A DNA stretch of 64,000 bases from Myxococcales bacterium (GTDB lineage Bacteria; Myxococcota_C; UBA6777): assembly GCA_020632975.1 (NCBI GenBank), contig JACKEL010000005.1, positions 336,760-400,759 on the forward strand, read 5' to 3'. Under the pieces are notes generated by a model, which saw only the letters and a list, made by a program, of their open reading frames with translations, was not told where the DNA came from and searched no databases. This document shows, one piece after another, positions 1 through 8,409 of the stretch. Positions within the stretch are counted from its first letter, which is position 1; each line of letters begins with the position of its first letter. The translations under genes and the position numbers were made by a program.

Positions 1-13
1 TTTTTCGCAAGAC

Positions 14-46
14 TTGTTTTCTGCTAGAAAAGCCCCTATCTATAAT
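14..46 (+). promoter_or_regulatory. Putative promoter of the DsbA-like gene
   Basis: A perfect TATAAT lies at 41-46, about 70 bases before the start codon at 118. No good -35 is visible at 17 bases. The nearest candidates are TTTTCT (17-22, spacer 18) and TTGTTT (14-19, spacer 21). The -10 is seen directly; its use as a promoter is inference. Confidence 0.4.
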
Positions 47-117
47 TCGGACGCAGCATAACACAAAGCTGCACACTCCGCACTTCTTTCGCCAGTTTCC
101 CGACCTAAGGAGCGTTG

Positions 118-1470
118 ATGCAACACAAATATCCGCGCGCTCAATCAACACCTTTTCTGCGAGGTTTCTTGCTCGCTCTCCTTGCTGTGATGGGCTGCAC
201 AACCAATACACAACAAACCAAACAAACAGTTCATTCCAAGCTTGCCTCAGCGTCCAACAAACGGCGTTATCGCATCCCCATCAAACAAGGGTTGCATATC
301 AGTCGAGGCCCTCAACAAGCCCCGATCCAAATCATCGAATACCTCAACCCTACCCACAAACAGAGTCGCCAGATCGCCTCACTGCGCCCCGCGATCTGGC
401 GTTCTTTCCCAGGCATGGTGCGCTGGGAGGTGCGACTCGCACCATCCATCGAAAAGGATCGAGGTTATCTCTACGCCCGCGCACTGCTCGCAGCCCATCG
501 CTACGATAGCTTTTGGCCTTATCTCCAAAAACTCTTCCTCTACAAAGGCGACCTCAACGAAGCTGCACTGTTTCAAATCGCCGAAGACATCGGCCTTTCA
601 AGACAGCACTTCGAATTATTCTTACAATTTGTGCCTTTCAAGATATGGATCGAGCAAGACATGCGGAGCCAGATGGCTTTTGGTACGCAAGGAGAGCCCG
701 CGCTTTTCGTCAATGGTGTCTTACAAAATCCCCCGTACACCCGAAAAAAAATCCTACATGCCGCCAAAGAAGCCCTACAAGATGCCTCCCATCTCCTAGA
801 ACAAGGCACCCCCACCCATCTCATTTACAACAACCTAATCAAAGAAGGTATCCCTCTCCAATTTGCTCGTGGCTTCCCAGAGTCCGTGAAGCCACGACGC
901 TATATCCACCTACCTTTCGAAGTGACAGAAGGTATCCCTTTTCGCGGAACGGGCGATGCTCCCATCCAAATCGTCGAGTTTTCGGACTTTACTTGTGTCC
1001 CTTGTCGCGGTGCATTCCTCGCCCTCGAAAAGCTCCTTGCGCGATATCCCCGTTATATCCGCTTTTATTTCAAATACTACCCCATCGGCATCCACGCAGA
1101 AGGAACACGCGCAGCCGAAGCCGCCGCTGCTGCCCAAGCCCAACGCAAGTTTTGGGACATGTACAAGATCCTCTTTCAAAAACAACCAAGGCTCCTGCGT
1201 GGAGAATTGCTCACACTCGCCCGCGAAGTGGGCATTGACGCGGACTGGCTCTCCGCAGAACTCGATCGCCATAGCTTCCTTCGCCGTGTGCGGATCAATG
1301 CCTTCCAAGGCAGACGCCTCGGGATACGCGGCGTTCCCACAATCTTCCTCAATGGAAGACAGCTCCTACAGCCCCAGTCTTACGAGTACATCGAACGTGT
1401 CCTTCGAGAAGAACTCTGGAAAAAAGGCATCGTCCTGCCTTCTGCCTCCACCCCTTTGGCCTCACGCTAA
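118..1470 (+). CDS. Tandem DsbA-like thioredoxin-fold lipoprotein, first domain lacks CxxC
   Basis: The 450-aa product begins with a signal peptide ending in a plausible lipobox (VMGC), so it is probably membrane-anchored in the periplasm. It contains two DsbA/thioredoxin_4-type domains. The second (about residues 265-430) has the redox motif CVPC at 293-296 and the cis-Pro loop GVPT. The first (about 60-235) keeps the fold landmarks, including a GEPALFVNG cis-Pro-like loop, but has no CxxC; the matching position reads NPTHKQS. ATG118 is preferred over TTG115 because AAGGAG at 107-112 lies 5 bases before it. The likely role is thiol-disulfide exchange on exported proteins, consistent with the many Cys-rich exported proteins in this window. 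Whether it oxidises, reduces or isomerises cannot be read from sequence. The gene stands alone, convergent with the next gene. Confidence 0.8.
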   Translation: MQHKYPRAQSTPFLRGFLLALLAVMGCTTNTQQTKQTVHSKLASASNKRRYRIPIKQGLHISRGPQQAPIQIIEYLNPTHKQSRQIASLRPAIWRSFPGMVRWEVRLAPSIEKDRGYLYARALLAAHRYDSFWPYLQKLFLYKGDLNEAALFQIAEDIGLSRQHFELFLQFVPFKIWIEQDMRSQMAFGTQGEPALFVNGVLQNPPYTRKKILHAAKEALQDASHLLEQGTPTHLIYNNLIKEGIPLQFARGFPESVKPRRYIHLPFEVTEGIPFRGTGDAPIQIVEFSDFTCVPCRGAFLALEKLLARYPRYIRFYFKYYPIGIHAEGTRAAEAAAAAQAQRKFWDMYKILFQKQPRLLRGELLTLAREVGIDADWLSAELDRHSFLRRVRINAFQGRRLGIRGVPTIFLNGRQLLQPQSYEYIERVLREELWKKGIVLPSASTPLASR

Positions 1471-1501
1471 AAGTCACCCCGCCCCAACATCCATCGAAGG
1501 A

Positions 1502-3007
1502 TTAGCCCTCCAACTCCACCTCTGTTTGCGGCTCAGATGCCTCGATGCCGCTCTTTGCTTGTTCTAACAAAGCATCGATGGTCTCTTCGTCTGCCATTCG
1601 CTCCAAAAGACTGTAAGTTCGGTCTTGGAGACGCGCCTCTGTAAAACGCAAAACGCCCTCTGCAAGCGGGCTCATCGCGTCTTGGAAAGCAGGTGGTAAG
1701 ATATCTTCGAGCAAAGATAAGCTGGCTTCGTAAGTGTCGGGCTCTGTGGTCTGTTGGAGGATCTTCAAGATCTCGCCAGACAATGCTTCCGAAGGCGTCA
1801 ACGCCAACTTTTTCAAGATGCGCAGCGCCATCACCACTTCGTGCGCAAAAGAAGAACGCAAAAAGGGCTGAAGCTCTAACAACAACAAACGATCCGCAGG
1901 AGACCCGTCCACCAAACAGGACAAGGCATCCAGCAGATAAGCCCGCATCTCGATCTTTTCGCTGTCGTGCAAAGCATCCAAGACACGGCGCAACTGCTCT
2001 TTGTCTCGTGGGGTCAAGACTTGCGCAAGCAAACGCGCTGCCTCAAGTCGAACGCCTTCTTCTTCGTCGAACAACGCTTCCGCGATCATCTGTGCCAACG
2101 GGCCTTTGCCAGCTTTGACCAAGCCTTGTAACGCAAGCTTCCGTAGTTCGGACTTTTTGGACGCAAGCAAAGCTTTGTACGTCTCAAACAAAGCACCCAA
2201 CTCGGCTTCGTGGATCTGTTCTAACGAACGTAACGCAGCGATTCGTCGCTCAAGAAGGTTCTTGGTTTCTAAGACGATCTCTGCCAAAGGCAAGCTTGCT
2301 TCGTCGCGGATCTGGCGTAACAAAGGCGTCATCTCTGCCAAAGTCGATGAACCTGCGTCGCGAAGCTGCGGCAAAAGATCCACGATCACGCCGGGCCACG
2401 CTTTGCCTCCAGAAGAACCTGACATCTCTTGGGTTTGTTGTGATCGAACCTGCAAACGCGCCGCTGCTGCGAGCGTTTCGGCTTGAAGCGGTGGGATACC
2501 TGTGGGGCGATGCTGCTGCAACTCTTGTAAGACGCGTTCACACTCTTCGCGCACGGCGCGATCTTCGTCATTGAGTAGATAACGCAAGATCGGCAAGACT
2601 TCAGAAGTCCCGATCTTTCCGAGCCCAGAGACGGCCAAACGTCGCACTGCGGCCAAAGGGTCACGGCTGAAAAACAACAACAGATCCAAGAGGTCTGTGT
2701 CGTTGTCTTGCACTTTCTCTTCCATCAAAGAGACCAAGACATCCAACAAGATCTCTTTGTTTTCTGTCGAAGTGGTGGTCTTGTTCAGCAACGAGATCAG
2801 GTGAGGAAGCGCCTCCATCGCGTGCATCTGCTTCAACACCAAGGCCGCGTTTCGACGAAGCCTTTCCCCTCCCTGCTCAATCGAACGCAAGATCGGCACG
2901 ATGGCGGGTTCACCAATGGCAGCCAAAGCATGCGTTGCTCCACGCACATCTTCTTGCCATTCGCTATCTAAGTCTCCAAGCAACCGAGCAACTATATCAT
3001 CTGTCAT
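1502..3007 (-). CDS. HEAT-repeat protein
   Basis: This 501-aa cytoplasmic-looking protein has no signal peptide or membrane segment. It is built of alpha-helical HEAT-type repeats of about 30-40 residues, such as ATHALAAIGEPAIVPILRSI and GLGKIGTSEVLPILRYLL, spread over most of the length. The C-terminus is acidic. HEAT arrays usually act as protein-binding scaffolds; no catalytic motif is visible, so no specific role is assigned. It lies 128 bases downstream of larC on the same strand and may be co-transcribed with larBC or use its own promoter in that gap. A GGGGGCG stretch just before the ATG is a poor ribosome site. Confidence 0.75.
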   Translation of the reverse strand: MTDDIVARLLGDLDSEWQEDVRGATHALAAIGEPAIVPILRSIEQGGERLRRNAALVLKQMHAMEALPHLISLLNKTTTSTENKEILLDVLVSLMEEKVQDNDTDLLDLLLFFSRDPLAAVRRLAVSGLGKIGTSEVLPILRYLLNDEDRAVREECERVLQELQQHRPTGIPPLQAETLAAAARLQVRSQQTQEMSGSSGGKAWPGVIVDLLPQLRDAGSSTLAEMTPLLRQIRDEASLPLAEIVLETKNLLERRIAALRSLEQIHEAELGALFETYKALLASKKSELRKLALQGLVKAGKGPLAQMIAEALFDEEEGVRLEAARLLAQVLTPRDKEQLRRVLDALHDSEKIEMRAYLLDALSCLVDGSPADRLLLLELQPFLRSSFAHEVVMALRILKKLALTPSEALSGEILKILQQTTEPDTYEASLSLLEDILPPAFQDAMSPLAEGVLRFTEARLQDRTYSLLERMADEETIDALLEQAKSGIEASEPQTEVELEG

Positions 3008-3073
3008 CTACGCCCCCAAAGCGCGTATCGCCTATGTGTGGGCCTGTGTTTCCAATGTTTAACTTGCTCTCCA

Positions 3074-3102
3074 TCTTTAAAAAAGACCGATCGCTCTGTC
3101 AA
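3074..3102 (-). promoter_or_regulatory. Possible promoter of the HEAT-repeat gene
   Basis: On the minus strand a perfect TTGACA (3102-3097) is followed after 17 bases by a weak -10, TAAAGA (3079-3074). It would give a leader of about 60 bases. The -10 matches only three of six consensus bases, so this is tentative. Confidence 0.3.
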
Positions 3103-3135
3103 GACCAACCCCTAGCAGCCGCAGCTTGACACCCT

Positions 3136-4617
3136 TCACACACAAGAAGAAAACCCACCTCGCGCACGCCAAGTAGCCAACGCTGAAGCGTACACTTGTT
3201 TCAAGGGCACACCCTTCTCTCGCGAAAGACGTTGGCAAGAATCAAACTCGGGCGCAAACTGGACGATCTCGTCTCCACGTCGCCCAAGTTTCATCGTCAC
3301 AGGACCCCAAGCCGTCTCGACTTCTACAAACTCTCTTTCCAAAACACGCCGTGCCACAGGGAAGAAACGAAACCCCAAGGTCGAAGACTCCCGAAACAAC
3401 ACATCTTCCACGGCACCCAACATCGAAGCCGAGCACAACAAAGAAAGTTGGTGGGCAGCACGCCCTTTCTTCATCTGAATGGCTCCTTGCCAAACGTCGC
3501 GAACCCCAACTTCCCACAGGCGCTCACAAACGTAAGCCAACTGCTCTGGGGACATATCATCTAGGTTGGCTTCGATCTGCAAAAGATCGCCTTGTTCTCG
3601 ATGGGATGACATCGGCCTTCCCAACATCACGCGCAGAAGATTCGGTCTATCGGGCAAAATGCGCTCTCCCGCACCATACCCCACAGCCAACAAAGAGAAG
3701 TTTGGAATCCCCACAAACTCTTCTGCTAGCGCAGCCACGATCGCAGCACCTGTAGGCGTCACAAGCTCTTTCTGCAAGCCACTGTCGTACACAGGAACCC
3801 CACGCAAGATCTCCAACGTGGCAGGCGCAGGAAGAGGGATATTCCCATGCTGACACTTCACAAATCCCCGACTCAAGGGCAACGGTGAACAAGTCACTCG
3901 CTCAACCCCCAAGAGGTCCAATCCAATCGCAGTCCCTACGATGTCCACAATCGAATCCACCGCCCCAACTTCATGAAATGCCACATGATCCAACGACATC
4001 CCATGGACCGCAGCCTCCGCACGCGCCAAACACAAAAAGATCGATTGTGCCCATGCCTTCGCGCGTTCAGACAATCCACTCTGCGCGATCATCTCACGAA
4101 TCGACGCATACGTTCGATGCTCACCATGTTCATGACCGTGCGCATGGCTGTGTCCGTGAGCGTGGGTATGCTCATGTGCGTGGCCATCTTCATGTGTGTG
4201 TCCATGCTCATGTGTGTGTTCTTCTTGGTTGTGCTCGTGGTGATGTTCATGGCCGTGGCTGTGTGTGTGCTCATGCGTGTGTTCGTGACTGTGCTCACGG
4301 ACATGTTCGTGATGATGTTCATGAGCATGTTCGTGATGATGCTCGTGGGTGTGGTTATGCTCGTGAGTATGTGCGTGGCTATGTTCGGATGTTGGGGCAT
4401 CTTGTTCATCCAACAAGACGTGGAGCTTTACAGCATCCATCACACCGACCATGCGACGTTCAGAAGAAAGCCGATACCCCGACAAGTTGAGCTTGGCCAA
4501 TTCATCTCGGAGTTCATCAAGAGAGACCCCAAGATCGAGCAAGGCTCCCAAGGTCATGTCACCGCTAATCCCGCTAAAACAATCGAAATGTAACCACATG
4601 TCTTTGGTCTCACCCAT
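3136..4617 (-). CDS. larC: Nickel-pincer cofactor nickel insertion protein LarC with a giant His-rich insert
   Basis: The 493-aa product starts with the LarC/DUF111 hallmark FDCFSGISGDMTLGALLDLG and continues with family blocks such as FHEVGAVDSIVDIVG, VTPTGAAIVAAL and IEANLDDMSPEQLAYV. LarC is the CTP-dependent nickel chelatase that places Ni into the pyridinium-bisthiocarboxylate mononucleotide, making the cofactor of lactate racemase and relatives. Here it is one uninterrupted frame. Residues 77-167 form an extreme low-complexity region with 44 His in 91 residues, plausibly a nickel store. The ATG at 4617 overlaps the larB stop by 8 bases. An alternative ATG at 4599 (MWLHF) has GGTGAG nearby and would start closer to the conserved core. 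Translational coupling to larB is likely. Confidence 0.93.
   Translation of the reverse strand: MGETKDMWLHFDCFSGISGDMTLGALLDLGVSLDELRDELAKLNLSGYRLSSERRMVGVMDAVKLHVLLDEQDAPTSEHSHAHTHEHNHTHEHHHEHAHEHHHEHVREHSHEHTHEHTHSHGHEHHHEHNQEEHTHEHGHTHEDGHAHEHTHAHGHSHAHGHEHGEHRTYASIREMIAQSGLSERAKAWAQSIFLCLARAEAAVHGMSLDHVAFHEVGAVDSIVDIVGTAIGLDLLGVERVTCSPLPLSRGFVKCQHGNIPLPAPATLEILRGVPVYDSGLQKELVTPTGAAIVAALAEEFVGIPNFSLLAVGYGAGERILPDRPNLLRVMLGRPMSSHREQGDLLQIEANLDDMSPEQLAYVCERLWEVGVRDVWQGAIQMKKGRAAHQLSLLCSASMLGAVEDVLFRESSTLGFRFFPVARRVLEREFVEVETAWGPVTMKLGRRGDEIVQFAPEFDSCQRLSREKGVPLKQVYASALATWRARGGFSSCV
4117..4389 (-). repeat. His-rich low-complexity tract within LarC
   Basis: Codons for residues 77-167 of LarC alternate His with Glu, Ala, Thr, Gly or Ser (HxHx pattern, several HHH runs). 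I count 44 His in 91 residues. At DNA level it is a degenerate CAT/GTG-rich repeat on both strands, which explains the repetitive false frames on the plus strand. Confidence 0.95.
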
Positions 4618-5368
4618 GACGACGGTTCATCAAAGATGCCGCATACGCCGCACCAAACCCATTATCAATGTTCACGACAGTCACGCCCGCAGCGCAGCTA
4701 TTGAGCATGGTCATCAAAGCCGCGATCCCGCCCATACCAACGCCATAACCGATACTTGTAGGAACAGCAACCAAGGGGCGATCCACCAACCCCGCAACCA
4801 CCGAAGGCAACGCACCTTCCATCCCTGCAACCACGATCAAGATCTCTGCTGCACGAACGCGTTCCAACTCACCCAAGAGTCGATGCAAGCCAGCGACGCC
4901 CACATCCACGAGCATCCCCATGCGATTGCCCATCAATTGGGCTGTAAGATACGCTTCTCGCGCAACAGGCAGGTCAGAAGTCCCCGCAGCCAAGACCAAG
5001 ATCTCACCTCGACCTCGATCCTCTAAGTTTTCAGGCGCGCGATACAGGCACCGAGCCAAACTGTCGTATGTTACATCTGCGACAACAGAGCGCACGGCTT
5101 CGGCTTGCACCGCGTCCACGCGTGTCGCAAGAACGACTTCGTGGTGTTCGCAAAGATGAGAGAAGATCTTGGCCACTTGCTCAGGGGTTTTTCCTTGTGC
5201 AAAGATAACTTCTGGAAATCCTCGCCGCAGCGCACGGTGGTGGTCGATGCGACTCTCTTCAAAAGACGCAAAAGGCAGGATTGCGAGACGCTTTAACGCC
5301 TCATCAATGGTGAGTTCTTCTTGCTTGACTTGCTCAAGCAACTGGCGAATCGCTTGTTTTTCCAACAC
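4610..5368 (-). CDS. larB: Nickel-pincer cofactor biosynthesis carboxylase LarB
   Basis: This 252-aa protein belongs to the LarB/AIR-carboxylase-like family. Recognisable blocks are RRGFPEVIFAQGKTPEQV, GVAGLHRLLGEL, VVAGMEGALPSVVAGL and IGYGVGMGGIAALMTML. LarB carboxylates and hydrolyses nicotinic acid adenine dinucleotide to begin synthesis of the nickel-pincer nucleotide. The start is GTG at 5368, supported by AAAGGAG six bases upstream. It is the first gene of the larB-larC unit (8-base overlap). No LarE (sulfur insertion) or LarA-type enzyme is present in this window, so those must lie elsewhere if the pathway is complete. The gene is divergent from the metalloprotease at 5537. Confidence 0.93.
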   Translation of the reverse strand: MLEKQAIRQLLEQVKQEELTIDEALKRLAILPFASFEESRIDHHRALRRGFPEVIFAQGKTPEQVAKIFSHLCEHHEVVLATRVDAVQAEAVRSVVADVTYDSLARCLYRAPENLEDRGRGEILVLAAGTSDLPVAREAYLTAQLMGNRMGMLVDVGVAGLHRLLGELERVRAAEILIVVAGMEGALPSVVAGLVDRPLVAVPTSIGYGVGMGGIAALMTMLNSCAAGVTVVNIDNGFGAAYAASLMNRRHG

Positions 5369-5536
5369 TCGGCTCCTTTAAGGTGGATTTCATCACATCG
5401 AAGGCTTGCCTTCTCTTGGAGAATCACCACCCTGATGTCAAGGACACGCGCATCGAAAAAATGCACCTTGCCCCAAAAAGGCACCTGCGTTCCATCCACG
5501 CACAGCAGGTCTGCTGTCCCACGGAGGATTTTGCCC

Positions 5537-6364
5537 ATGGCTCTTATGCGCCACTTCTTCGCGATCTCTTTATGTTCTCTTGTGGTCTTCTCTTTTACCT
5601 CGCCCACACAAGCTTTTGTGCGCACCAAAACCACCACGACCAATGGCAAAGAAGCTTCTCTCTTTTGGGATAGCTTTCCTGTTCGCTACTACATCAATAA
5701 AAGCGGTTCTAGCGATATCACGAACCTCCAAGCAACCTACGACGCCATCAAAGCCAGCTTTCAAGCCTGGATGAACCCAGGATGTAGTTGCTTTCGAGCC
5801 GAATACGTGGGACTTACCGACATCGCTGCGGTTGAATACCTCAAAGATGACCCCGACAACGACAAGAATGTGGTGTTCTTCCGTGAAGACTCATGGGACC
5901 ATAACCGCCAAGCTGTCGCTGTGACCAGCGTTGTCTACAGCCAAGTCACAGGACAGATCTTCGGTTTTGATATCGAGATCAACGGTCGAGACTACCGTTT
6001 TAGCCTTGATGGCGCATCCGTCCCAGGAATCCCCCGTCCCATCGGCACCATCGACGTGCAAAATACCATCACACACGAAGCTGGACACGCACTAGGACTC
6101 GATCACAGCGAAGTCAAAGAGGCTACCATGTACGCCTCTGCCCCTCCTGGTGAAACCTCCAAACGTGAACTCCACTCGGATGATATCGAGGGACTTTGTT
6201 CGATCTATCGCAACGAAACGGCCAGCGGCACCTGCCAGATCGCACGCTCAGAACAATTCCTTACAGGCGCGGGCGGATGCGGCTGCCAAAACACCGAAGC
6301 CCCCACCCAATTCCTTCCTCTCCTCGCCCTCTTCCTGCTTTTTCTCCTCAAAAGACGCATTTGA
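5537..6364 (+). CDS. Secreted matrixin-like zinc metalloprotease with MYXO-CTERM-like tail
   Basis: The 275-aa precursor has an N-terminal signal peptide (residues 1-26, cleavage near TQA). Its metzincin zinc site is HEAGHALGLDH at 180-190 (ligands His180, His184, His190; catalytic Glu181), followed by a Met-turn candidate, ATMYA with Met198. This is the arrangement of matrixin/M10-type peptidases. The C-terminus has GGCGCQ at 246-251, a hydrophobic helix and KRRI, resembling the MYXO-CTERM sorting signal that is cut by myxosortase and lipidated. The product is therefore probably a cell-surface protease. ATG5537 is chosen because GGAGG lies nine bases upstream and the signal peptide begins there; the open frame extends further upstream without signal-peptide character. 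Confidence 0.85.
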   Translation: MALMRHFFAISLCSLVVFSFTSPTQAFVRTKTTTTNGKEASLFWDSFPVRYYINKSGSSDITNLQATYDAIKASFQAWMNPGCSCFRAEYVGLTDIAAVEYLKDDPDNDKNVVFFREDSWDHNRQAVAVTSVVYSQVTGQIFGFDIEINGRDYRFSLDGASVPGIPRPIGTIDVQNTITHEAGHALGLDHSEVKEATMYASAPPGETSKRELHSDDIEGLCSIYRNETASGTCQIARSEQFLTGAGGCGCQNTEAPTQFLPLLALFLLFLLKRRI

Positions 6365-6380
6365 GATCGCTTTCCTACAA

Positions 6381-6398
6381 ACAAGAACATGTTCTTGT
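6381..6398. promoter_or_regulatory. Perfect 18-bp palindrome, putative operator
   Basis: ACAAGAACATGTTCTTGT is perfectly self-complementary and starts 17 bases after the metalloprotease stop codon. No T-tract follows, so an intrinsic terminator is unlikely. A dimeric repressor site is the simplest reading. The regulator is unknown. Confidence 0.5.
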
Positions 6399-6417
6399 AA
6401 TGCGAGCAGGCACTTTA

Positions 6418-6433
6418 TAGAACGACCGTTCTA
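6418..6433. promoter_or_regulatory. Second dyad TAGAACG-AC-CGTTCTA
   Basis: Seven-base arms are separated by AC. The core fits GAAC-N4-GTTC, the layout known for Gram-positive-type LexA boxes, but no SOS gene is adjacent. It shares AGAAC/GTTCT half-sites with the palindrome 20 bases upstream, so one protein could bind both. Confidence 0.4.
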
Positions 6434-6794
6434 AAATATAAACACATGAATACAAAAGATAAATTAAACTAAAAGAATATGAAACGCGTGCATAAAGAAG
6501 CCGATTCACAAACAACGTTAGCTTGACACGAGTGGGGGCGATGTGCGACCTTTATGACCACATAAAAACGAGGTGGCCAAGGTTGGCAAAGAATCTGCAA
6601 GAGAGATGCGCCGAGCAAACGAGCCCCCCCAAACAGCCTCGTGATCATGCATCAAGAAAAACACATTACATATCTGTGTATTTCATAGACCCAACCACTT
6701 GACCCCGACTTCACCAAAGGGCAAGGAGCCCACTGAACGCAAGTCGAGGTTCCCGCATCAAAGGTGCGAGGATTACCCGTCAAGGAGACACGAC

Positions 6795-7205
6795 ATGACC
6801 GAACAAACAAAAGAGCGCCGCAACTATGTACGTCTTCCCCTCAAAGACATGATGGTTCGCTACGGCCACGAAGGTCAGGTCTACTTTGGCAGTTGCCAAA
6901 ATCTCAGCCCTGGTGGCCTTTTCATCGCGACCAAGACCCCTGCCCCTTATGGTTCGGAAGTGACGCTTAAGTTTACCTTGCCCGGCCATGAGAATACGCT
7001 CCAAGCCAAAGGTCTTGTTGTCCGTGTAAACCGCGATACACGCAATCGCTCCACCAGCAACAACGCTCCTGGGATGCATGTTCGCTTCACAAAGATGACG
7101 GCCACCACCAAAGAAGAACTCAAGCGCTTTCTCGTTCCCCGCTTGCGTGAGTTGGTGATCCGCCGCTTGGCTGAGCGCCAACGCGCCACCAAAAAAGATC
7201 AATAA
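6795..7205 (+). CDS. PilZ-domain protein
   Basis: A single-domain, 136-aa cytoplasmic PilZ protein. The N-terminal c-di-GMP-binding arginine motif is represented by ERRNYVRLPL (residues 7-16). The second signature (D/N)xSxxG appears as NLSPGGLF at about 37-44. The remainder is the expected six-stranded barrel plus a basic C-terminal helix (RRLAERQRATKK). PilZ proteins relay c-di-GMP level to motility, secretion or kinase targets. ATG6795 is chosen because AAGGAG at 6782-6787 sits seven bases before it; the longer upstream frame lacks PilZ features. It is monocistronic and convergent with the next gene. Confidence 0.88.
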   Translation: MTEQTKERRNYVRLPLKDMMVRYGHEGQVYFGSCQNLSPGGLFIATKTPAPYGSEVTLKFTLPGHENTLQAKGLVVRVNRDTRNRSTSNNAPGMHVRFTKMTATTKEELKRFLVPRLRELVIRRLAERQRATKKDQ

Positions 7206-7448
7206 CCCCCTCTTTTCCCCTCCTCGGTTCCTTCCTAGCCTCTTCTTCTCTTCTTTCCCCTAAGCAAACAGCAACAAGCAAGGACGCATCGCTGCCGCAA
7301 ACGCCGGTCTTTTCGGGCCGATCACCACATGTAAACTTTACTAACCGTACTGCATAGTAGACTTTACACCGTGGGGCGTATCCGAAAGGAAGTCGCGTAT
7401 CGTGGGAGGAGAAAAAAGAACTTCTTGGAGAGAACTCTGGGGAAGTCT

Positions 7449-8387
7449 TCAGCGTGGGACAGAGAGATGAACTTGATAGGAAAGTTGGCCGGCGACAAGC
7501 GGAGAAACAAGGCGGAATCCGCGCAGACCAAAGCCAAAGCGGGGTCGTGCAAAACGCGAACGCCGCGCTGCCCGAGAACGCGCCAAAGACATACGATAAG
7601 GAACATCCAAACGCAACACTTTATCTTCTCCAAAGTGCCACGCGAAGCCTTTGGCGGTGGAGCGTTGGAGTGGCAAACCAACCTGCAAACGAGGTGGATA
7701 ACCCTTGTCCCAATGCAGCTCTGTTCGGATGTAGTAAGGAGTCGGCTTTCCTCGCCCACCTTCGTAATGCGCTGAGATCATCAGCTTTTCTGTCCTTGAA
7801 GCCCCAGAGACACGAAAGGACAGGCTCACCCCTGTTCCATTCGCCTTTTCCAACTTGATCGCAGAAAAAGGCTTTACATCACGCAAAGAAAGATACGAGA
7901 CATCTGCCAGTCGCTTTTTCGAGCTTCGCCCCACAGAGAAACCTGTCTCACGCCCAACCCAATCAGCGCGGATCTGCATCATGCTTGCTTGGCGTCCGTA
8001 GTCTTTTGGACAAGCCCCTTGCGCGACCAAGATCTTGTTGAGATCGCGATGAAGCGTCCCTTCCACCACCACCATCTGCCCCACAAAAGGCAACCACGCC
8101 TTGGGATCAGGCGCATGGACTTTAAGACCCCCCACATAAAAGGCCACAGAACGGTACAAACGCCCATCATCTCGCAGACAGTAAGCGGCAGGGTGCTTTA
8201 GCGCCAAATGACGGGTCTTTTGTAAGATCCCAACGACACGATAGGTAGAGGGAACAGCCACAGGTAGAGCAGATGCGTTGTTGGCAAACAAAGCGCCACC
8301 CAAAAACGCACCAAGAAGTACGAGCATCCGAGCGAAAGACCGTGCGTTTGTCTTTTGCGAGGCGTAAGAAAAGTCCATTGAGTTCAT
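7449..8387 (-). CDS. Exported protein of unknown function downstream of the kinase-WD40 gene
   Basis: The 312-aa product has an N-terminal signal peptide (hydrophobic LVLLGAFLGGALF, cleavage near NASA-LP). I do not recognise a family. Residues about 45-125 (VVGILQKT, YCLRDDGRLY, GQMVVVEGTL) look like an OB-fold beta-barrel. The C-terminal part is rich in Arg and Phe (SRFARPRFGFGLRGFR). ATG8387 is preferred over the longer frame because AAGGGGG lies five bases upstream and the signal peptide starts there. It begins 22 bases after the stop of the kinase gene, so it is the last gene of the FHA-kinase unit and may be exported in response to, or function alongside, that signalling pair. Confidence 0.6.
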   Translation of the reverse strand: MNSMDFSYASQKTNARSFARMLVLLGAFLGGALFANNASALPVAVPSTYRVVGILQKTRHLALKHPAAYCLRDDGRLYRSVAFYVGGLKVHAPDPKAWLPFVGQMVVVEGTLHRDLNKILVAQGACPKDYGRQASMMQIRADWVGRETGFSVGRSSKKRLADVSYLSLRDVKPFSAIKLEKANGTGVSLSFRVSGASRTEKLMISAHYEGGRGKPTPYYIRTELHWDKGYPPRLQVGLPLQRSTAKGFAWHFGEDKVLRLDVPYRMSLARSRAARRSRFARPRFGFGLRGFRLVSPLVAGQLSYQVHLSVPR

Positions 8388-8409
8388 CGAGACCCCCTTC
8401 TTTGCGGGC

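Larger units (their letters stand above)
6365..6794. other. 430-base intergenic region between the metalloprotease and PilZ genes
   Basis: No coding frame is convincing. The region is AT-rich around 6430-6500 and holds two strong dyads (6381-6398 and 6418-6433). A perfect TTGACA at 6523-6528 has no good -10 at 16-18 bases. Confidence 0.6.

Noticed and set aside
3885..4593. Plus-strand frames with His/Val/Cys-rich or Met/Val-rich repeats
   Set aside because: They are antisense translations of the His-rich tract of LarC.
6523..6556. TTGACA with TTTATG as a promoter for the PilZ gene
   Set aside because: The spacer would be 22 bases and the -10 is weak.
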